Assembly: GCA_034620365.1 (NCBI GenBank)
Contig: JAQGEQ010000045.1
Coordinates: forward strand, 310,001-374,000
From: Pegea sp. RAD2-039
Lineage: Eukaryota; Chordata; Thaliacea; Salpida; Salpidae
Direction: 5' to 3'
Length of the DNA: 64,000 nt
The first letter of the stretch is position 1. Every line of letters begins with the position of its first letter. Positions 1 to 10,654 of this stretch are shown here, piece after piece. Position numbers and translations under genes: made by a program. Under the pieces are notes generated by a model that saw only the letters and a program-made list of their open reading frames with translations, did no database searches and was not told where the DNA came from.

Positions 1-128
1 TGGATAATTACCAACTTTAGGGTCTTCATAGCAACCATCAACATCAAATGGTTCTAGTGCTACAACACTGACACTCAGACATGATATAATTATAATAGAA
101 CTAAAACACATGATCAATTTGATACCAT
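1..128 (-). CDS. ZIP8/14-like metal transporter, second copy, N-terminal part cut by window edge
   Basis: Start ATG at 111 on the minus strand; the reading frame runs off the left edge of the window after about 37 codons. From the sixth codon it is almost identical to the start of the complete ZIP gene at 3591-4973: hydrophobic signal sequence ending in SVSVVA, then LEPFDVDGCYED and an acidic/Cys ectodomain. Only the first five codons differ (MCFSS here, MLPCL there). A good 3' splice site (complement of 129-130) sits just before the leader, so the start exon probably follows a 5'-UTR intron, as in the complete copy. The visible part has no stop or frameshift. Function is inferred from the paralogue: import of divalent metals such as zinc, iron or manganese. 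Confidence 0.7.
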
Positions 129-2026
129 CTGCAAGAAAAGAATAAAATATTATACAAAGAAATTTTTCCAGCTTAAAAACTATTTCTTCAAAAATTTCTG
201 TTGCTAATTTAAGAAAAAAAATTATCAGTTACTTGACAAATTTCAATACTTCAATAAAATAAAAAAATAGACAAATAAATAATACAATCTGATTAATTAT
301 ATCACTATATAATAATTACAATAAGGACTGTTTATATAATAAAATAATTTAGTATATTACTTTTTCAATTAAAATTTAGCAAAAAATATAACTTTCATCA
401 TTTAATTGTTACTAATAGATGAATTTAATTAATATGATTTCTATTGGTTGTAATTAGTTTAATTAGTAATTAAATAATTAATAGATAACTATAATTATCA
501 TCTTAATCTAAAGTTTAACTTTGTCATAATAGTATACTAGTCATAGAAGTAATGAGATTAAATTGTTAAATAAAAGACCTTATTCGGTCAAATTGATTGA
601 TTGAAGAGTAAAGACTATGGAATAAACCCCAGAAAATCTACAATTTTCCAGATAACTTGCAGAACTAAATGGTGCACTTCAAAATATTGAAATACTTCAG
701 CTAGGAAGACAGCTGAATGACAGGTAGGAAGGAAATGAAATTGTCAGCTTTTTTTATCTACTGCTTTTGAATATAAAGATAAACTTTCGAAAAATTTTAC
801 TTTTATTGGATCAGCAAATTTTTAAATTTAAATTAAAGATTGTTAAATAAGCTTCAATCAAGAAAAAAGATTCAAAGTAATATTATTATTATTTATTAAA
901 ACCTTAATTACAGTAAATTAAACAAATAAAATGCTAGAATGTGAAAAAGTACAAAAATATTTCTTATAATTAAATATTTTTTAAATTAATTATTACATAT
1001 AATTAAAATAATTAATCAATTTAAAGCAAAATTTTCGTAAACTAAAATAAATCTTCAAAATGAGATTTTTTTGAAAAATTTCGGCAAGAAATTATATCTG
1101 TAAAAGTTAACATCTTAATTGAGATTTGAAATTTAAATGATAATAATAGTTGACAATCTAGCAAAATAATTAAACAAAAACAATTAAGCTTATAATAAGT
1201 AACTACAACGAAACAGCTGCAAATTCGATATCTAAATTTATCAAGTTGAAAGTGAGATAGTAACCACGTTGTCGAACGACTAGACTGATAATGAAGACTC
1301 AATTACAGCGGGAAATATACTGGTGCGAAAAATTAAAAACGTAAATTTTTTTTTTGCTTCAATTAATGTCGTTATAGTTCAATTTTTAATTTAAATATCT
1401 GGAAAAATTTTTATTAAATTTATTTTATTTATAAAGTCCAAAGTTTATTTAAAAAGACCGATTCATGATTAGACTCTTAAAAGGTGTTTTTTAGAAATAT
1501 AATGATTGTTTTTTAAAGAAAAAATAAATTCTTTCTGAAAAGTATTTTATATTTTAAATGAATCCAAAATTATCAGATGAAGCAGTAATAAAATTTGTTT
1601 TAAAATTGTTCTGTAAAACATTTATAACAATATTACGTATCATTAACATTACAAATATTAATCCTTACAAAACTGTTTAATAAGTATAATGACGTCTGTA
1701 AAAAAACTTTTGAAAGATTAAAGAAAATAATATTCATAGAAAAACTGCTTAGTAGCAGATGTACTTACATCAAAGTAAATGCTTTGTAGCGCACAAAAAA
1801 CAACTTAATAATAAGCAATTCTTATTCAGAGTGCTTAGCAGTTTTAGTGAACAATTACTTAATAAAATATATAACCAAAAAGTTATCCATTTAAAAAATG
1901 ATCTTATAAATTCAGTACAAGGTATCTAAAAGAATGATTTTATTAATTGGATGACCATTTGTCCTTCCATTAGATATTCAAATGTAAATTCGTGTCGAAT
2001 TAAATCTAAGAAAACTTTGTATCTTT
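129..2026. other. AT-rich intergenic stretch
   Basis: Very AT-rich sequence upstream of the first ZIP copy. Short chance ORFs, such as one at 1042-1302, show no domain, no codon pattern and no counterpart elsewhere in the window. I see no gene here. Confidence 0.6.
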
Positions 2027-2100
2027 TATTTATTTCAATAAATGCGAAGGAGGGTGCCTGAAGAGAGCACCTCCCGCTAACACACATTCTCACATATAAC
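2027..2100 (-). repeat. LINE 3'-tail repeat, copy 1
   Basis: A copy of the roughly 70-base motif found directly after the stop codon of the LINE at 18829-21206. It contains AATGCGAAGGAGGGTGCC, then a GGTGC/GCACC inverted repeat around a short loop, and ends in ACACACATTCTCACA. Because the same motif is the 3' UTR of the LINE, this is best read as a 5'-truncated insertion of that element, sense strand minus. Confidence 0.65.
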
Positions 2101-3590
2101 ATCTATTAAGTTAGAATTCTTTTTTACACTTCTTACTTATGCTAAAATTATACTTATGATAAATGACTGGTATTTGCTAACATTAAAAAAACTTTATATT
2201 TTATGGTACAGTTCTTAAATATTTCTAACTTCTTTTGATCAAATAAGTTTAATGTTGAAAAATACTTACTAAACCATGTTTCAAACAAAATGTATTTAGT
2301 AACTGTTTTTGCATCATATGATGGTTACTTGGTTATTTGTTTTAATTTAAAAGAATTATATAAACTTGTAAAGAGTTTTTAGACTTTGAATGATTTATCA
2401 AAAAGCATATCAGTCAGAACTGAAGTCATTTTATAGAATTTAAATGAAAGTTTCAACTTTTTATAGGGTTTTAAACAGATGTATCAGTAAAAATGTTGCT
2501 ACAAAAAAATAAGTTTTTAGAAGTTAACTTTATACATATTTAAAATTGGTAGAAAACACATCGTCGGGTAAGTTACAATTTAGATTTAAAAAATTGTTTG
2601 AATTCAACAATTGGTTTTAAAATCTATTTTAAACTTGTATAAATACACATGAATGGTTTTCAACTATAAATTTTATATTCAATTTGTACTTGTGATAATA
2701 TAAAGATAAAATAGTACACGAAGAAGTAACAATAACATAAACAACAAATCTTCTAGTTGAAAAGAGTATTTGTAAACTTAAATTATTTACAAAACGATTT
2801 GAATAAATAAAGTTTGAATTTTGAGAAATAGATCTGATTACAACTTTGAAGAAATTGAGAAGTTTGATAAAAAAAAGATAAAAAAAGTACAATTATTCGG
2901 TTTTCAAATATCTGTCAAGTATTCAACACTAAAACTTGTGCAAAAGAAAAAACTTTTGAAAAATAAATGGTTATGGAACTGCTGATGAGATAAACAATGA
3001 AAAAATGAGATCAAAAATTATAAATCTTTAGCAGCATGATAAACTGTTTAGTTCTGCTCAATAAATCAGCTCATTAATGTGTATTAAAAGCCATGAAAAT
3101 GAAATTTGAATTACTAATTTAGATGTCATTTACAACAGAAAGTTTATTTACAAAAACACAATATTAAACATCTCATATAAAAGAACAAATAATAATAAGA
3201 AATTGTACAAATTATTGAATAAGATAACAGAACTTATAAAATACTAAAACTAAATCTTCTAAATAAATAAAATAAACTTTAAAATCTTGTATATGTTCTA
3301 TAATAAATATAATAACAGCTCTAAGTTATTAGCTATACAAGTTAGATAATTGTTAAATTATGAATGACATTAATAGATTTTACAGATAAAAGTGAATACA
3401 AAAAGAATACTAAATGACAATTTAAAGCAAATAAATATATCATAGCAAAAATACAAAAAGAAGCAACATATAAAAAATGATTACAAAATTTTATAAGTAA
3501 ACAAATCTAACAGGAAACAAGGTTTGATGAGTTTTGTTTATTAAAGTAAAAGTGCTTAATAATCAAACACTGTTTAATCTTACTAATTTA
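2101..3590. other. AT-rich intergenic stretch downstream of ZIP
   Basis: Low-complexity AT-rich sequence between the LINE tail and the end of the complete ZIP gene. The small ORF at 2629-2892 is built from low-complexity codons and is not convincing. No gene or RNA seen. Confidence 0.6.
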
Positions 3591-4973
3591 TTAATTCTCA
3601 GGTAAACTCAAATTATCTCTAAAATAAGTTAGCAAAAACATTGCAAGAAATCCAGTGAGTAAACCAATATTTTGAATGAAAAAACAAAGCCACGGTTTTG
3701 TAATTAAATCTGAATTCATGCTATGAGCCCTTGCTTCAGGTAACATACCAGCAAGTGAAATATAAAGAAAAACTCCACCAGCCAAAGCAAATATCCAGGT
3801 GGCAGATGATAATGATTGCCCAACTAGAATACCAACTATTAAACCAATATAACAACTACATGCAGAAGCAAAATTGAAGAAAGCAGCTTGTCTTATAGTC
3901 ATGCCAGCATTTAGGAGTATAGCAAAATCTCCTAGTTCATGGGGAAGCTCTTCACAAAATATTGCTATTGAAGTACTTAATCCTTGTATAGGAGATGCCA
4001 CAAAAGATGCACCAATAGCCATTCCATCAATAAAGTTATGTAAGCCATCAGCAACTGTTATCATCCAAGCAATTGGTTTGACTTTCTTAAAATTGAATAT
4101 GGATTTTTTGGATTTATTATTCCTAATCTCTATTTCTATAATTCCATTTTTAGAGTTTTGAGAATCTGATATTCCAAGAGTTGTAGAAGACGAATTTGTT
4201 TTAATTAATGCATCATTTGTGTTATCTTTTTCAAGAGAATCATTCAAACTTTTGTCTTTCAAAAAATCTGAGGACATGCAGCTACTTACAGGTTCATGAG
4301 AATGTCTTGTTTTGAAGAAGTTTTCTAAAAGATTTTCAGTCAAAAAGAAAAGATAAATACCAACAGAAACTATTAGACTACTCCATACTAGCTTCGAATC
4401 ATAGATTTCAAAACCCTCTGGAATTAATTGGAAGATAGCATTTCCTGATAAGGTTCCTACTGACAAGCAAATTAAAAAAAGCAAAACTTTATTATAAATT
4501 GGTTTATCGATGCAAGGAAGAACACTGATCCCTAACAAGGAACAACAACTAATTATAGTTACAGATATAAATCCATATAACCAAATCATTCCTGAAGATT
4601 GCTTTGAAGTGTTTTTTTGATCAAATTTCTCAGGTGTATAAACTTTACAGAAGTTTATTCCTTCATCTGACCAGATTAGATGATTAGAATTGATGCAAGC
4701 AAAATTGTAGAATTTGTTGAGGATACAGTTTGAGTTTAATTTTGATTTTTTTGAGTCCAGTTTTTTTATTTCTATCATAAACATCTGATGTAAATCACAA
4801 AACTCTACTTTTGTACCTCTTGCAAATATCTCTTCATTACTTTTTGTAAAATTCAACAAATTTGTTGGATAATTACCAACTTTAGAGTCTTCATAGCAAC
4901 CATCAACATCAAATGGTTCTAGTGCTACAACACTGACACTCAGACATGATATAATTATAAGACATGGTAACAT
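3591..4973 (-). CDS. SLC39A14-like: ZIP-family metal transporter, SLC39A8/SLC39A14-like
   Basis: 460 residues in one open frame. A cleavable signal peptide (residues 1-17, ending SVVA) leads a Cys-containing ectodomain, followed by eight hydrophobic helices. The metal-site helices are clear: [13 protein letters not shown] near residue 310 and [15 protein letters not shown] near 342. The first residue of the HEXPHE box is Glu, the mark of the ZIP8/ZIP14 branch, which imports zinc, iron and manganese at the cell surface or endosomes. The following FALAGGVFLYISLAG and C-terminal FFIQNIGLLTGF also fit ZIP14. The helix 3-4 loop is Ser/Asn-rich with few histidines. Odd point: SLAGMLPE, where relatives have SLADMxPE. 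The coding region has no intron, but an acceptor at the complement of 4988-4989 suggests a 5'-UTR intron. The stop codon overlaps an AATAAA polyadenylation signal. Confidence 0.93.
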   Translation of the reverse strand: MLPCLIIISCLSVSVVALEPFDVDGCYEDSKVGNYPTNLLNFTKSNEEIFARGTKVEFCDLHQMFMIEIKKLDSKKSKLNSNCILNKFYNFACINSNHLIWSDEGINFCKVYTPEKFDQKNTSKQSSGMIWLYGFISVTIISCCSLLGISVLPCIDKPIYNKVLLFLICLSVGTLSGNAIFQLIPEGFEIYDSKLVWSSLIVSVGIYLFFLTENLLENFFKTRHSHEPVSSCMSSDFLKDKSLNDSLEKDNTNDALIKTNSSSTTLGISDSQNSKNGIIEIEIRNNKSKKSIFNFKKVKPIAWMITVADGLHNFIDGMAIGASFVASPIQGLSTSIAIFCEELPHELGDFAILLNAGMTIRQAAFFNFASACSCYIGLIVGILVGQSLSSATWIFALAGGVFLYISLAGMLPEARAHSMNSDLITKPWLCFFIQNIGLLTGFLAMFLLTYFRDNLSLPEN

Positions 4974-4989
4974 AATAGCTTGATAATCT

Positions 4990-5471
4990 GTAATAAAAAA
5001 AGAAAGAATTATTTATTCCAGTCTTTTGAAATAACAACAGATTATAAATTATTTGATAAATTACATAAAATAAGTATTTTAGTTAACTTTATAAACTTTT
5101 TTATTAAAGTTTTTATATTGGAGAACAAATATAATAAATAAATCTATGAGGAAACTATAATTGTTGAGAAATAAAAGAAAGATTTAAAAACAAGAAATAC
5201 GTGAAGAAATTTTGAGGTTAAGATAAAAAAGCAAGATAAACAAAGATGATAATTAAAATGATTAAAAATTAAAATGATCCTTTTTTAATTATATAAAAAA
5301 TATTAACAAATTTTATGTTTAGATAAAATAACTAAGATTTATAAAACATAAACAAAATGTAAAATTATTATTTATTTTATTTTTATATTTATTTAAATAC
5401 TTAGAATTTAATCAGAAAAACGATTTAAAAAGTATTAAAATAATTAATACTTAAGTTATCTAATAAATAAT
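4990..5471. other. AT-rich stretch upstream of ZIP (candidate 5'-UTR intron/promoter)
   Basis: Follows the acceptor upstream of the ZIP start codon, so it should hold the 5'-UTR intron and promoter of that gene. I could not place the donor or the transcription start. Confidence 0.4.
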
Positions 5472-5540
5472 TTATATTTATTTCCATAAATGCAAAGTAG
5501 ATGACTGAAGAGACCATCTCTCACTAATACAAATTCTCCA
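5472..5540 (-). repeat. Diverged LINE 3'-tail repeat, copy 2
   Basis: An older copy of the LINE tail motif: AATGCAAAGTAGATGACTGA, then AGAGACCATCTCTCACTAA. The inverted repeat has changed from GGTGC/GCACC to GATG/CATC, including one paired G-C to A-T change, so the stem can still form. Confidence 0.45.
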
Positions 5541-6574
5541 TTCTATATATAAATTAGTAGCCCAAAAAGTAACAAAATTCTTCACGAAATCAAATAATAA
5601 ACGTATAAAATCGGTATAATAATTATAATATTATTTTCTTATTTACAATACCAATAGTAGATAGGCCATTTAAAGTATCGCTATTTTAATATTTAAGATT
5701 CTTGAGTTATTTAAAAGCTTTTACTAGACTTCCATTTTTCCTTAAAAATTAAAAGTACCTAAAAAGTACCAAGTTAATAAAAACTTAAAATTATTTATTT
5801 TTAAAGTTAACATAAATATTACGTATTTAATAAATATATAGATTTATACTGCACAAAAAAATTAATTGCCAATGAATAAATAATAATTTAATTAATTAGG
5901 GATTTTACGTGAGATCTTTTACTGATAACCCATATTTGACATTAAAATTATCAATTTTCACAAAAAAATTAACCTAATAAATTTGAATCACCAACAAGTC
6001 ATCTTTACATAGTTACGAGAAGCTGTTATTTTTTGTTTGAATTTTTCGATAACTCTAATAGAGACAATATTATCCTTTCATTTATACTAAAATACCTAAA
6101 CAAAAACTCTTAAAACTACATTTTTAATAATTTCATAAGATATATGAAAAGAAAACTGAATACATCTTATATATGCTCAAAAAATATAAAAGAAAACGAC
6201 AATCTCAATAGAAAGCAGTTATAAAGTAGAAAATTCATTTTTTTTTAAACAGAAAAATCAAAACATATTTAATAAATAATGTATCAATATATTCACGAGC
6301 TAAAAATGTATAGAAGTCATATTGAAGTAAATTTGATTTAATGTTAACTTCCTGAAAATTATTAAAAATTTGAAATCAACTAAAACCTATAAGAACGATT
6401 TTAAATTTAAGTTTTATAATTTATACAGAAAGTGATAAACAATAAAAAAATTACAAAAGTAATTCAAATCGTTAATGCAGCACAATTAGTTACAAATAAA
6501 ATATACATATTTCTTAAAAGTAACTTATCTTATCAATTCTATAAACAAGTTCCAGTATAAAAATCAAATAGTTA
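5541..6574. other. AT-rich intergenic stretch
   Basis: No open frame of interest, no recognisable repeat apart from A/T runs, no RNA gene seen. Confidence 0.55.
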
Positions 6575-6990
6575 GCTTTTGTACAACTTTTTAAACAGCC
6601 TTCTGAACAATAATAATCACATCTATAAAAATATGCTTGTAAAGATTTTATTTTATATGAGATTATTTATTAATTACAATAAATGCGAAGGAGGGTGCCT
6701 GAAGAGAGTACCTCTCGCTAACACACATTCTCACAAATAATACCTATTAAGTTAAAAATATAGAAAGAATAATATATAACACATGACATTAAAGCACTCG
6801 CCTAAGAAAGTTTAAGGAGTCTTGTTTCTCCCTTAGATTCCAAAACCCCTTTTTCTAACAACTTCAATGAAACTTTTAAACAAAACTTAAATCTCTGATT
6901 TAAAATGAGAATTTTTCATTTTATTGTAATAAATAAACAAACTTTACTTTTAAAATGAAACTTTGTCAATTAATGATAATTTTTCCTGTT
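6575..6990. repeat. Interspersed repeat block around a LINE 3' tail (copy 3)
   Basis: About 400 bases that recur as a direct copy at 54233-54630; the right-hand part also recurs at 16705-16980. The LINE 3'-tail motif lies inside at 6662-6740. Shared landmarks include CAGCCTTCTGAACAATAATA on the left and CATGACATTAAAGCACTC then CCCCTTTTTCTAAC on the right. The flanking sequence moved together with the tail, so this looks like segmental copying of an already inserted LINE end. Confidence 0.6.
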
Positions 6991-7659
6991 TCAGATGGTT
7001 AAGTTCAGAGAGTTATTTTTTGTATTATTAACGTTCTATGCAAATTTACACTATTATATTGTACAGACTTTTAAATTGCTTTTAAATAATTTTAAACATT
7101 TACTTTAAATTCTCTCTTATTTTAAAAACCAATTTAATTTTTTTAATCATTTTTAATGACAAAATAATTTATTAGATTATTTTCTATAAGAAATGTTAAA
7201 GAGTCAAATTATTTAAATTCTAGTTTAAATTTATATATTATCACATTTGATATAATATTATAATGTTAGCTAAAAATTTGACTTGTTCAAATAAATTGAA
7301 AGTGGTTTTTTGGTAATTACTTTTGACCTGTAAAACTTTATTCTTAAAACATCTAACGCTAATTTTGAATTTAATAGCAGATACAGTTGTAACACTATTG
7401 ACGTCATTTAATTCTACATATTTCTTCGATATTATAATTCAATCTACTCGTAATGTAATGTTTGAAAATACTTATTATATTCTAGTGTACATCATTAGTT
7501 ACTTTTTTAAACAAAATCAACATTTTGAATTTCGAATTTATTAATGAACAAACATTTTTACAAAAAAAAAATTGTACAAGACAAAATTTTCAAATGCAAC
7601 GAGGTAAATATAATGAATGAATAATCTTTTTATAAAGACTATCGTTTCTTCAATTTCAG
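6991..7659. other. AT-rich stretch upstream of the nuclear-receptor remnant
   Basis: Contains a chance ORF at 7323-7544 with no recognisable domain and one isolated TGACGTCA octamer at 7399-7406. No supported gene. Confidence 0.5.
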
Positions 7660-8300
7660 AAACAACTAAAAAATGCAGTATTTGCACTGCAACGAGCGAG
7701 CATTTGCACTATGGAGTGGAATCATGCTCGGCTTGTGGACAAATTTTCCAATGATGGTGAGTTAAAGGAAGAACAGCTTTAGAGTATGAAAGATCAGGGA
7801 ATTGTGAAGTGTCGGAAAACCATAGGAAGTGCAAATACTGCAGAATAAAGAAATGCCTTCGTGTAGACATGAATCACGAAGGTTAGCAGAAAAAAAAATT
7901 ATTGCTTATAAAGGTTTTTGCATTTGTTAGGCATTCGACAAGACAGAAGATCAGGGGGTGGGCCAAAGGTCTCTCCCAGACATGTAAGTTGAATTTATTT
8001 TTCTAAAATCAAACTTATACTTTATTTTTCATGTTCAGTACATGCTAGAAGAGATGAACCGCTTGTTAAGCGGTGAATTTTTAAAAGAACAAGCTGGCAC
8101 TGCTGGTAGTAATGGCAGTAATCGGATTCTGTCAGCCCGTATAGGTGCTAGTAGGAATGCAGCAGGATTATTTCTATTAACTGTACTTACATTAATTCTT
8201 TTATGTACATTAAATCCGACAGACATGAAGTTCCATCATTTGCACATCGAGAACTTCATCAAGTTCTTCCATGATCACAAAACTAATGTAGTGACAAGAA
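7660..8300 (+). pseudogene. Nuclear hormone receptor DNA-binding domain, broken
   Basis: Three exon-like pieces. The first (7660-7881) reads CSICTATSEHLHYGVESCSA then CGQ, and later NCEVSE, CKYCRIKKCL: the two C4 zinc fingers of a nuclear receptor, a ligand-regulated transcription factor that binds DNA through this module. The second (7931-7983), between good splice sites, gives GIRQDRRSGGGPK, matching the basic extension after the second finger. The third starts at 8039 with YMLEEMNRLLSGEFLKEQAG, probably hinge, then loses frame near 8180-8230. Two in-frame TGA codons (7768-7776) fall exactly where the FFRRxV helix end should be, and no ligand-binding domain follows, because an antisense ZIP fragment begins at 8311. 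A 5'- and 3'-truncated pseudogene. Confidence 0.72.
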
Positions 8301-8310
8301 AACAACAAGA

Positions 8311-8690
8311 ATTTAGGAGTATAGCAAAATCTCCTAGTTCATGGGGAAGCTCTTCACAAAATATTGCTATTGAAGTACTTAATCCTTGTATAGGAGATGC
8401 CACAAAAGATGCACCAATAGCCATTCCATCAATAAAGTTATGAACAGCATCCACAACTGCTATCATCCAAGCAATTGGTTGGACTTTCTTAAAATTGAAT
8501 ATGAATTTTTTGAATTTATTATTCCAACAGAAACAATCCGATTACTCCACTCTAGCTCCAAATCATAGATTTCAAAACCTTTTGGAATTGGAAGGTAGCA
8601 TTTCCTGATAATGTTCCTACTGACAAGCAAAGTTTTATTCCATCATTTGACCAGATTAGATGGTTTGAATTGATGCAAGCAAATCCAAAG
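8311..8690 (-). pseudogene. ZIP8/14-like transporter fragment with internal deletions
   Basis: Three blocks align in order with the complete ZIP gene: 8311-8526 with about 3910-4124, 8528-8634 with about 4360-4475, and 8635-8690 with about 4648-4705. The segments between them are missing. The [13 protein letters not shown] and [15 protein letters not shown] motifs are still readable, but the N-terminus, several helices and the C-terminus are gone. It lies antisense to, and abuts, the nuclear-receptor remnant. The last block ends where an RT fragment begins. Not functional. Confidence 0.8.
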
Positions 8691-8880
8691 CTTTCCATCA
8701 AAACCAAGGCGACGATTTATAGAGATGATAAATAACATTTTCTTGCACACTATTTATATGCTATTGTAAAGCTTTGATTTTTTTGGTTTTTTTGAAAGTT
8801 TTTATTTTGCATCATGAAAATTATTTCTTTCCAGCATTAAATCGCTGACTTTAATCTACTGAAACAGGAAAAAATATCAC
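8691..8880 (+). mobile_element. Non-LTR retrotransposon RT fragment (family 2), copy a
   Basis: Encodes SIKTKATIYR, which matches the KTKATIYRAFVSCTLSYV segment of the fragment at 61740-61990, then decays. The sequence through 8880 is repeated in opposite orientation at 52980-53200. This part of the protein resembles the region after the RT core in LINE-type elements (TKxxIYxAxVxxTLxYxxxxW). Confidence 0.5.
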
Positions 8881-9092
8881 AATTGGTAAACTTGTTGCAA
8901 GCAGATAACTAATTTCCTATATAACTATTCCTACAAGCAAGATAATTATGCTTAAACTTTTAATATTGGTGTACAATCACAAATCAATCTAAGAAGTCTT
9001 TTAATTAGTCAGAATTTGTTTGAAATACTTTCATTAAATTTATGTTGCTCAGAATAGGAAAATTTCATTGATGAAATATTGCAAAAAAGAAG
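8881..9092. other. Short spacer
   Basis: AT-rich spacer between retroelement remnant and TSP1 remnant; nothing recognised. Confidence 0.4.
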
Positions 9093-9690
9093 CTAAATGA
9101 AAAAAAGTTTGTGCAATGAACTTTTTCTTGCTACGCAGTCCATTCTGTCCTCACAACATTCAGTGTTACAAGATCTCGTGTCATTTTTTGCTCCTTGGCA
9201 TGATTTGCCATGACAACTTGCAATCATAGCAATTTGCCTCTGTCTAGATTGTAATCCACTTCCACAAGACTTTGAACAGCTTCCAAATTTACTCCAATTT
9301 TTCTATTTACAGTCAACAGCACAACATTGAGTATTACAAGGTAAGGTACTTGTAGATGACCCTTGACATAATTCACCTCCACAACTTAAAGTTGTCAATT
9401 TAGCGTTGTTGTTACTCTTAAACTTTTAAGATAAAAGGAAACACTTTTTTGAACAACATTGTTAAGGATAATATATAAAGGAAAGCATCTGATGTACTAC
9501 TGCTATAGCGAATCACATTGCATGGTTTAACTTGTTCAAAACGATTTGTGCAAGTTCTTTCATTGCATCTTTGTTGCTGAAAAATACTTCTACTTCTTGT
9601 TGTAAATCCTGAAACTCCACAAGACCTTGTACAATAATTCCATGAACTACATTGTGATACTTGGCTATTCACTTTAAAACATTTTGGATT
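9093..9690 (-). pseudogene. Thrombospondin type 1 repeat protein fragment, decayed
   Basis: On the minus strand two TSP1 repeats can be read. The upstream piece (about 9480-9690) gives CSSWNYCTRSCG, then RSRSIFQQQRCNERTCTNRF and PCN. The downstream piece (9093-9410) gives CNTQCCAVDC, WSKFGSCSKSCGSG, CHGKSCQGA and CNTECCEDRMDC. The W-S-C-S-x-x-CG pattern with CC before the next repeat is typical of extracellular multi-TSP1 proteins, which act in matrix adhesion. A TAG stop separates AVDCK from NWSKFG, and the segment around 9417-9480 does not read as either clean exon or clean intron. No signal peptide is found for this piece. It points away from the other TSP1 remnant at 10655-11361 and may derive from the same family. 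Confidence 0.7.
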
Positions 9691-10026
9691 ATTAAAACTT
9701 ATAAAATATTATGATAAGTAATTAGTTTATTATTTTGTTGACTGAAACAGTAACCGAAAAAAAAGTTAACAACCATATTTCCTTTCTACCTACTTATCAG
9801 AATTGCTTATAATAGAAAATACCCTTGTTTTAACCTTCCATACTCTTTAAGTATTTAAGATTTACTATTTAGATATACGGTCTAGTGACCTAAGACGGTA
9901 AAAGAAAGGTCAACAGATTGTAGAATTTTTGTCTTAGTTTATTCCTATATCCTCTGCTTCTCCCCAAGCAACTGCGAGGCATTCACTACTAACCCAGAGT
10001 TGAGAGAATAATTTTTACACTCGAAA
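9691..10026. other. Unassigned spacer
   Basis: AT-rich to 9900, then a more GC-balanced stretch (9920-10020) that leads into the tRNA-like segment and may belong to the same short element. No ORF. Confidence 0.4.
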
Positions 10027-10110
10027 GGTGGCGCTGAGTAGCACTGTAAGCGATATCTCAAATAAAAGATTCAGATTCGAATCCAAGGGAGTAGCCACAA
10101 TACACCAACA
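10027..10110 (+). repeat. Candidate tRNA-derived SINE or tRNA pseudogene
   Basis: Contains TGGCGCTGAGTAGCAC from 10029, like an RNA polymerase III A box of the Leu/Ser tRNA type. About 35 bases further on is GATTCGAATCC (10074-10084), a good B box. The outer TGGC and GCCA ends can pair, but a full cloverleaf does not fold cleanly by eye. Only one copy is seen in the window, so SINE versus decayed tRNA cannot be decided. Confidence 0.4.
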
Positions 10111-10654
10111 GAAATAATAAGAATGAAAAGCAGAAAGGATATTTAAAAATTAGCAAATCTATTAAACAAAGTCTTGTAGTAGGATCATTTCAGCTAAATA
10201 ATCAAAAATAACCAAACTTTTAGTTTATATTTCTGTTAATGGTTAGTAGTTAAAGTATTTTGCAAAAGTATGATAAACCAACATTATAAGTCATAAAAAG
10301 AAGACAAAGTTTTAAAAAAATGTTGTGAAATAGGCCATCTCCAGAAAAGGAAATCTCTCATCATATCATATTGTTTCGATTTCTAAGAACAAACAAGTTA
10401 TCGGAAATAATTGCGCATACTGATATTTAAGGAAGTAAAAGATAAGAAATATCTAGTTAAAAAAGCGAATCACTTTACTAATCATGTTAATCATATTTAA
10501 TATTTTTATTAGAAGTTTGTTTTCCATTTAGAAATAAAAAAAATTATGAAAATTTTAAATAAAGTTAGATAAGATAGTTTTATTGAAAATAAATGAAGTT
10601 ATTTCAATTTCAGTTATTTTAGAATTTTAACAAAATAAGTAATAGTAGATCAAA
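10111..10654. other. AT-rich stretch before a signal-peptide exon
   Basis: No ORF or repeat recognised. Confidence 0.5.

Noticed and set aside
1042-1302. Small ORFs in AT-rich spacers (also 2629-2892, 7323-7544, 34263-34538, 43281-43472)
   Set aside because: Low-complexity translations, no paralogue-backed conservation, no splice or polyadenylation context.
3874-4161. Plus-strand ORF inside the ZIP gene
   Set aside because: It is the antisense shadow of the transporter motifs; the same shadow appears at 8042-8443, where it is fused to receptor sequence.
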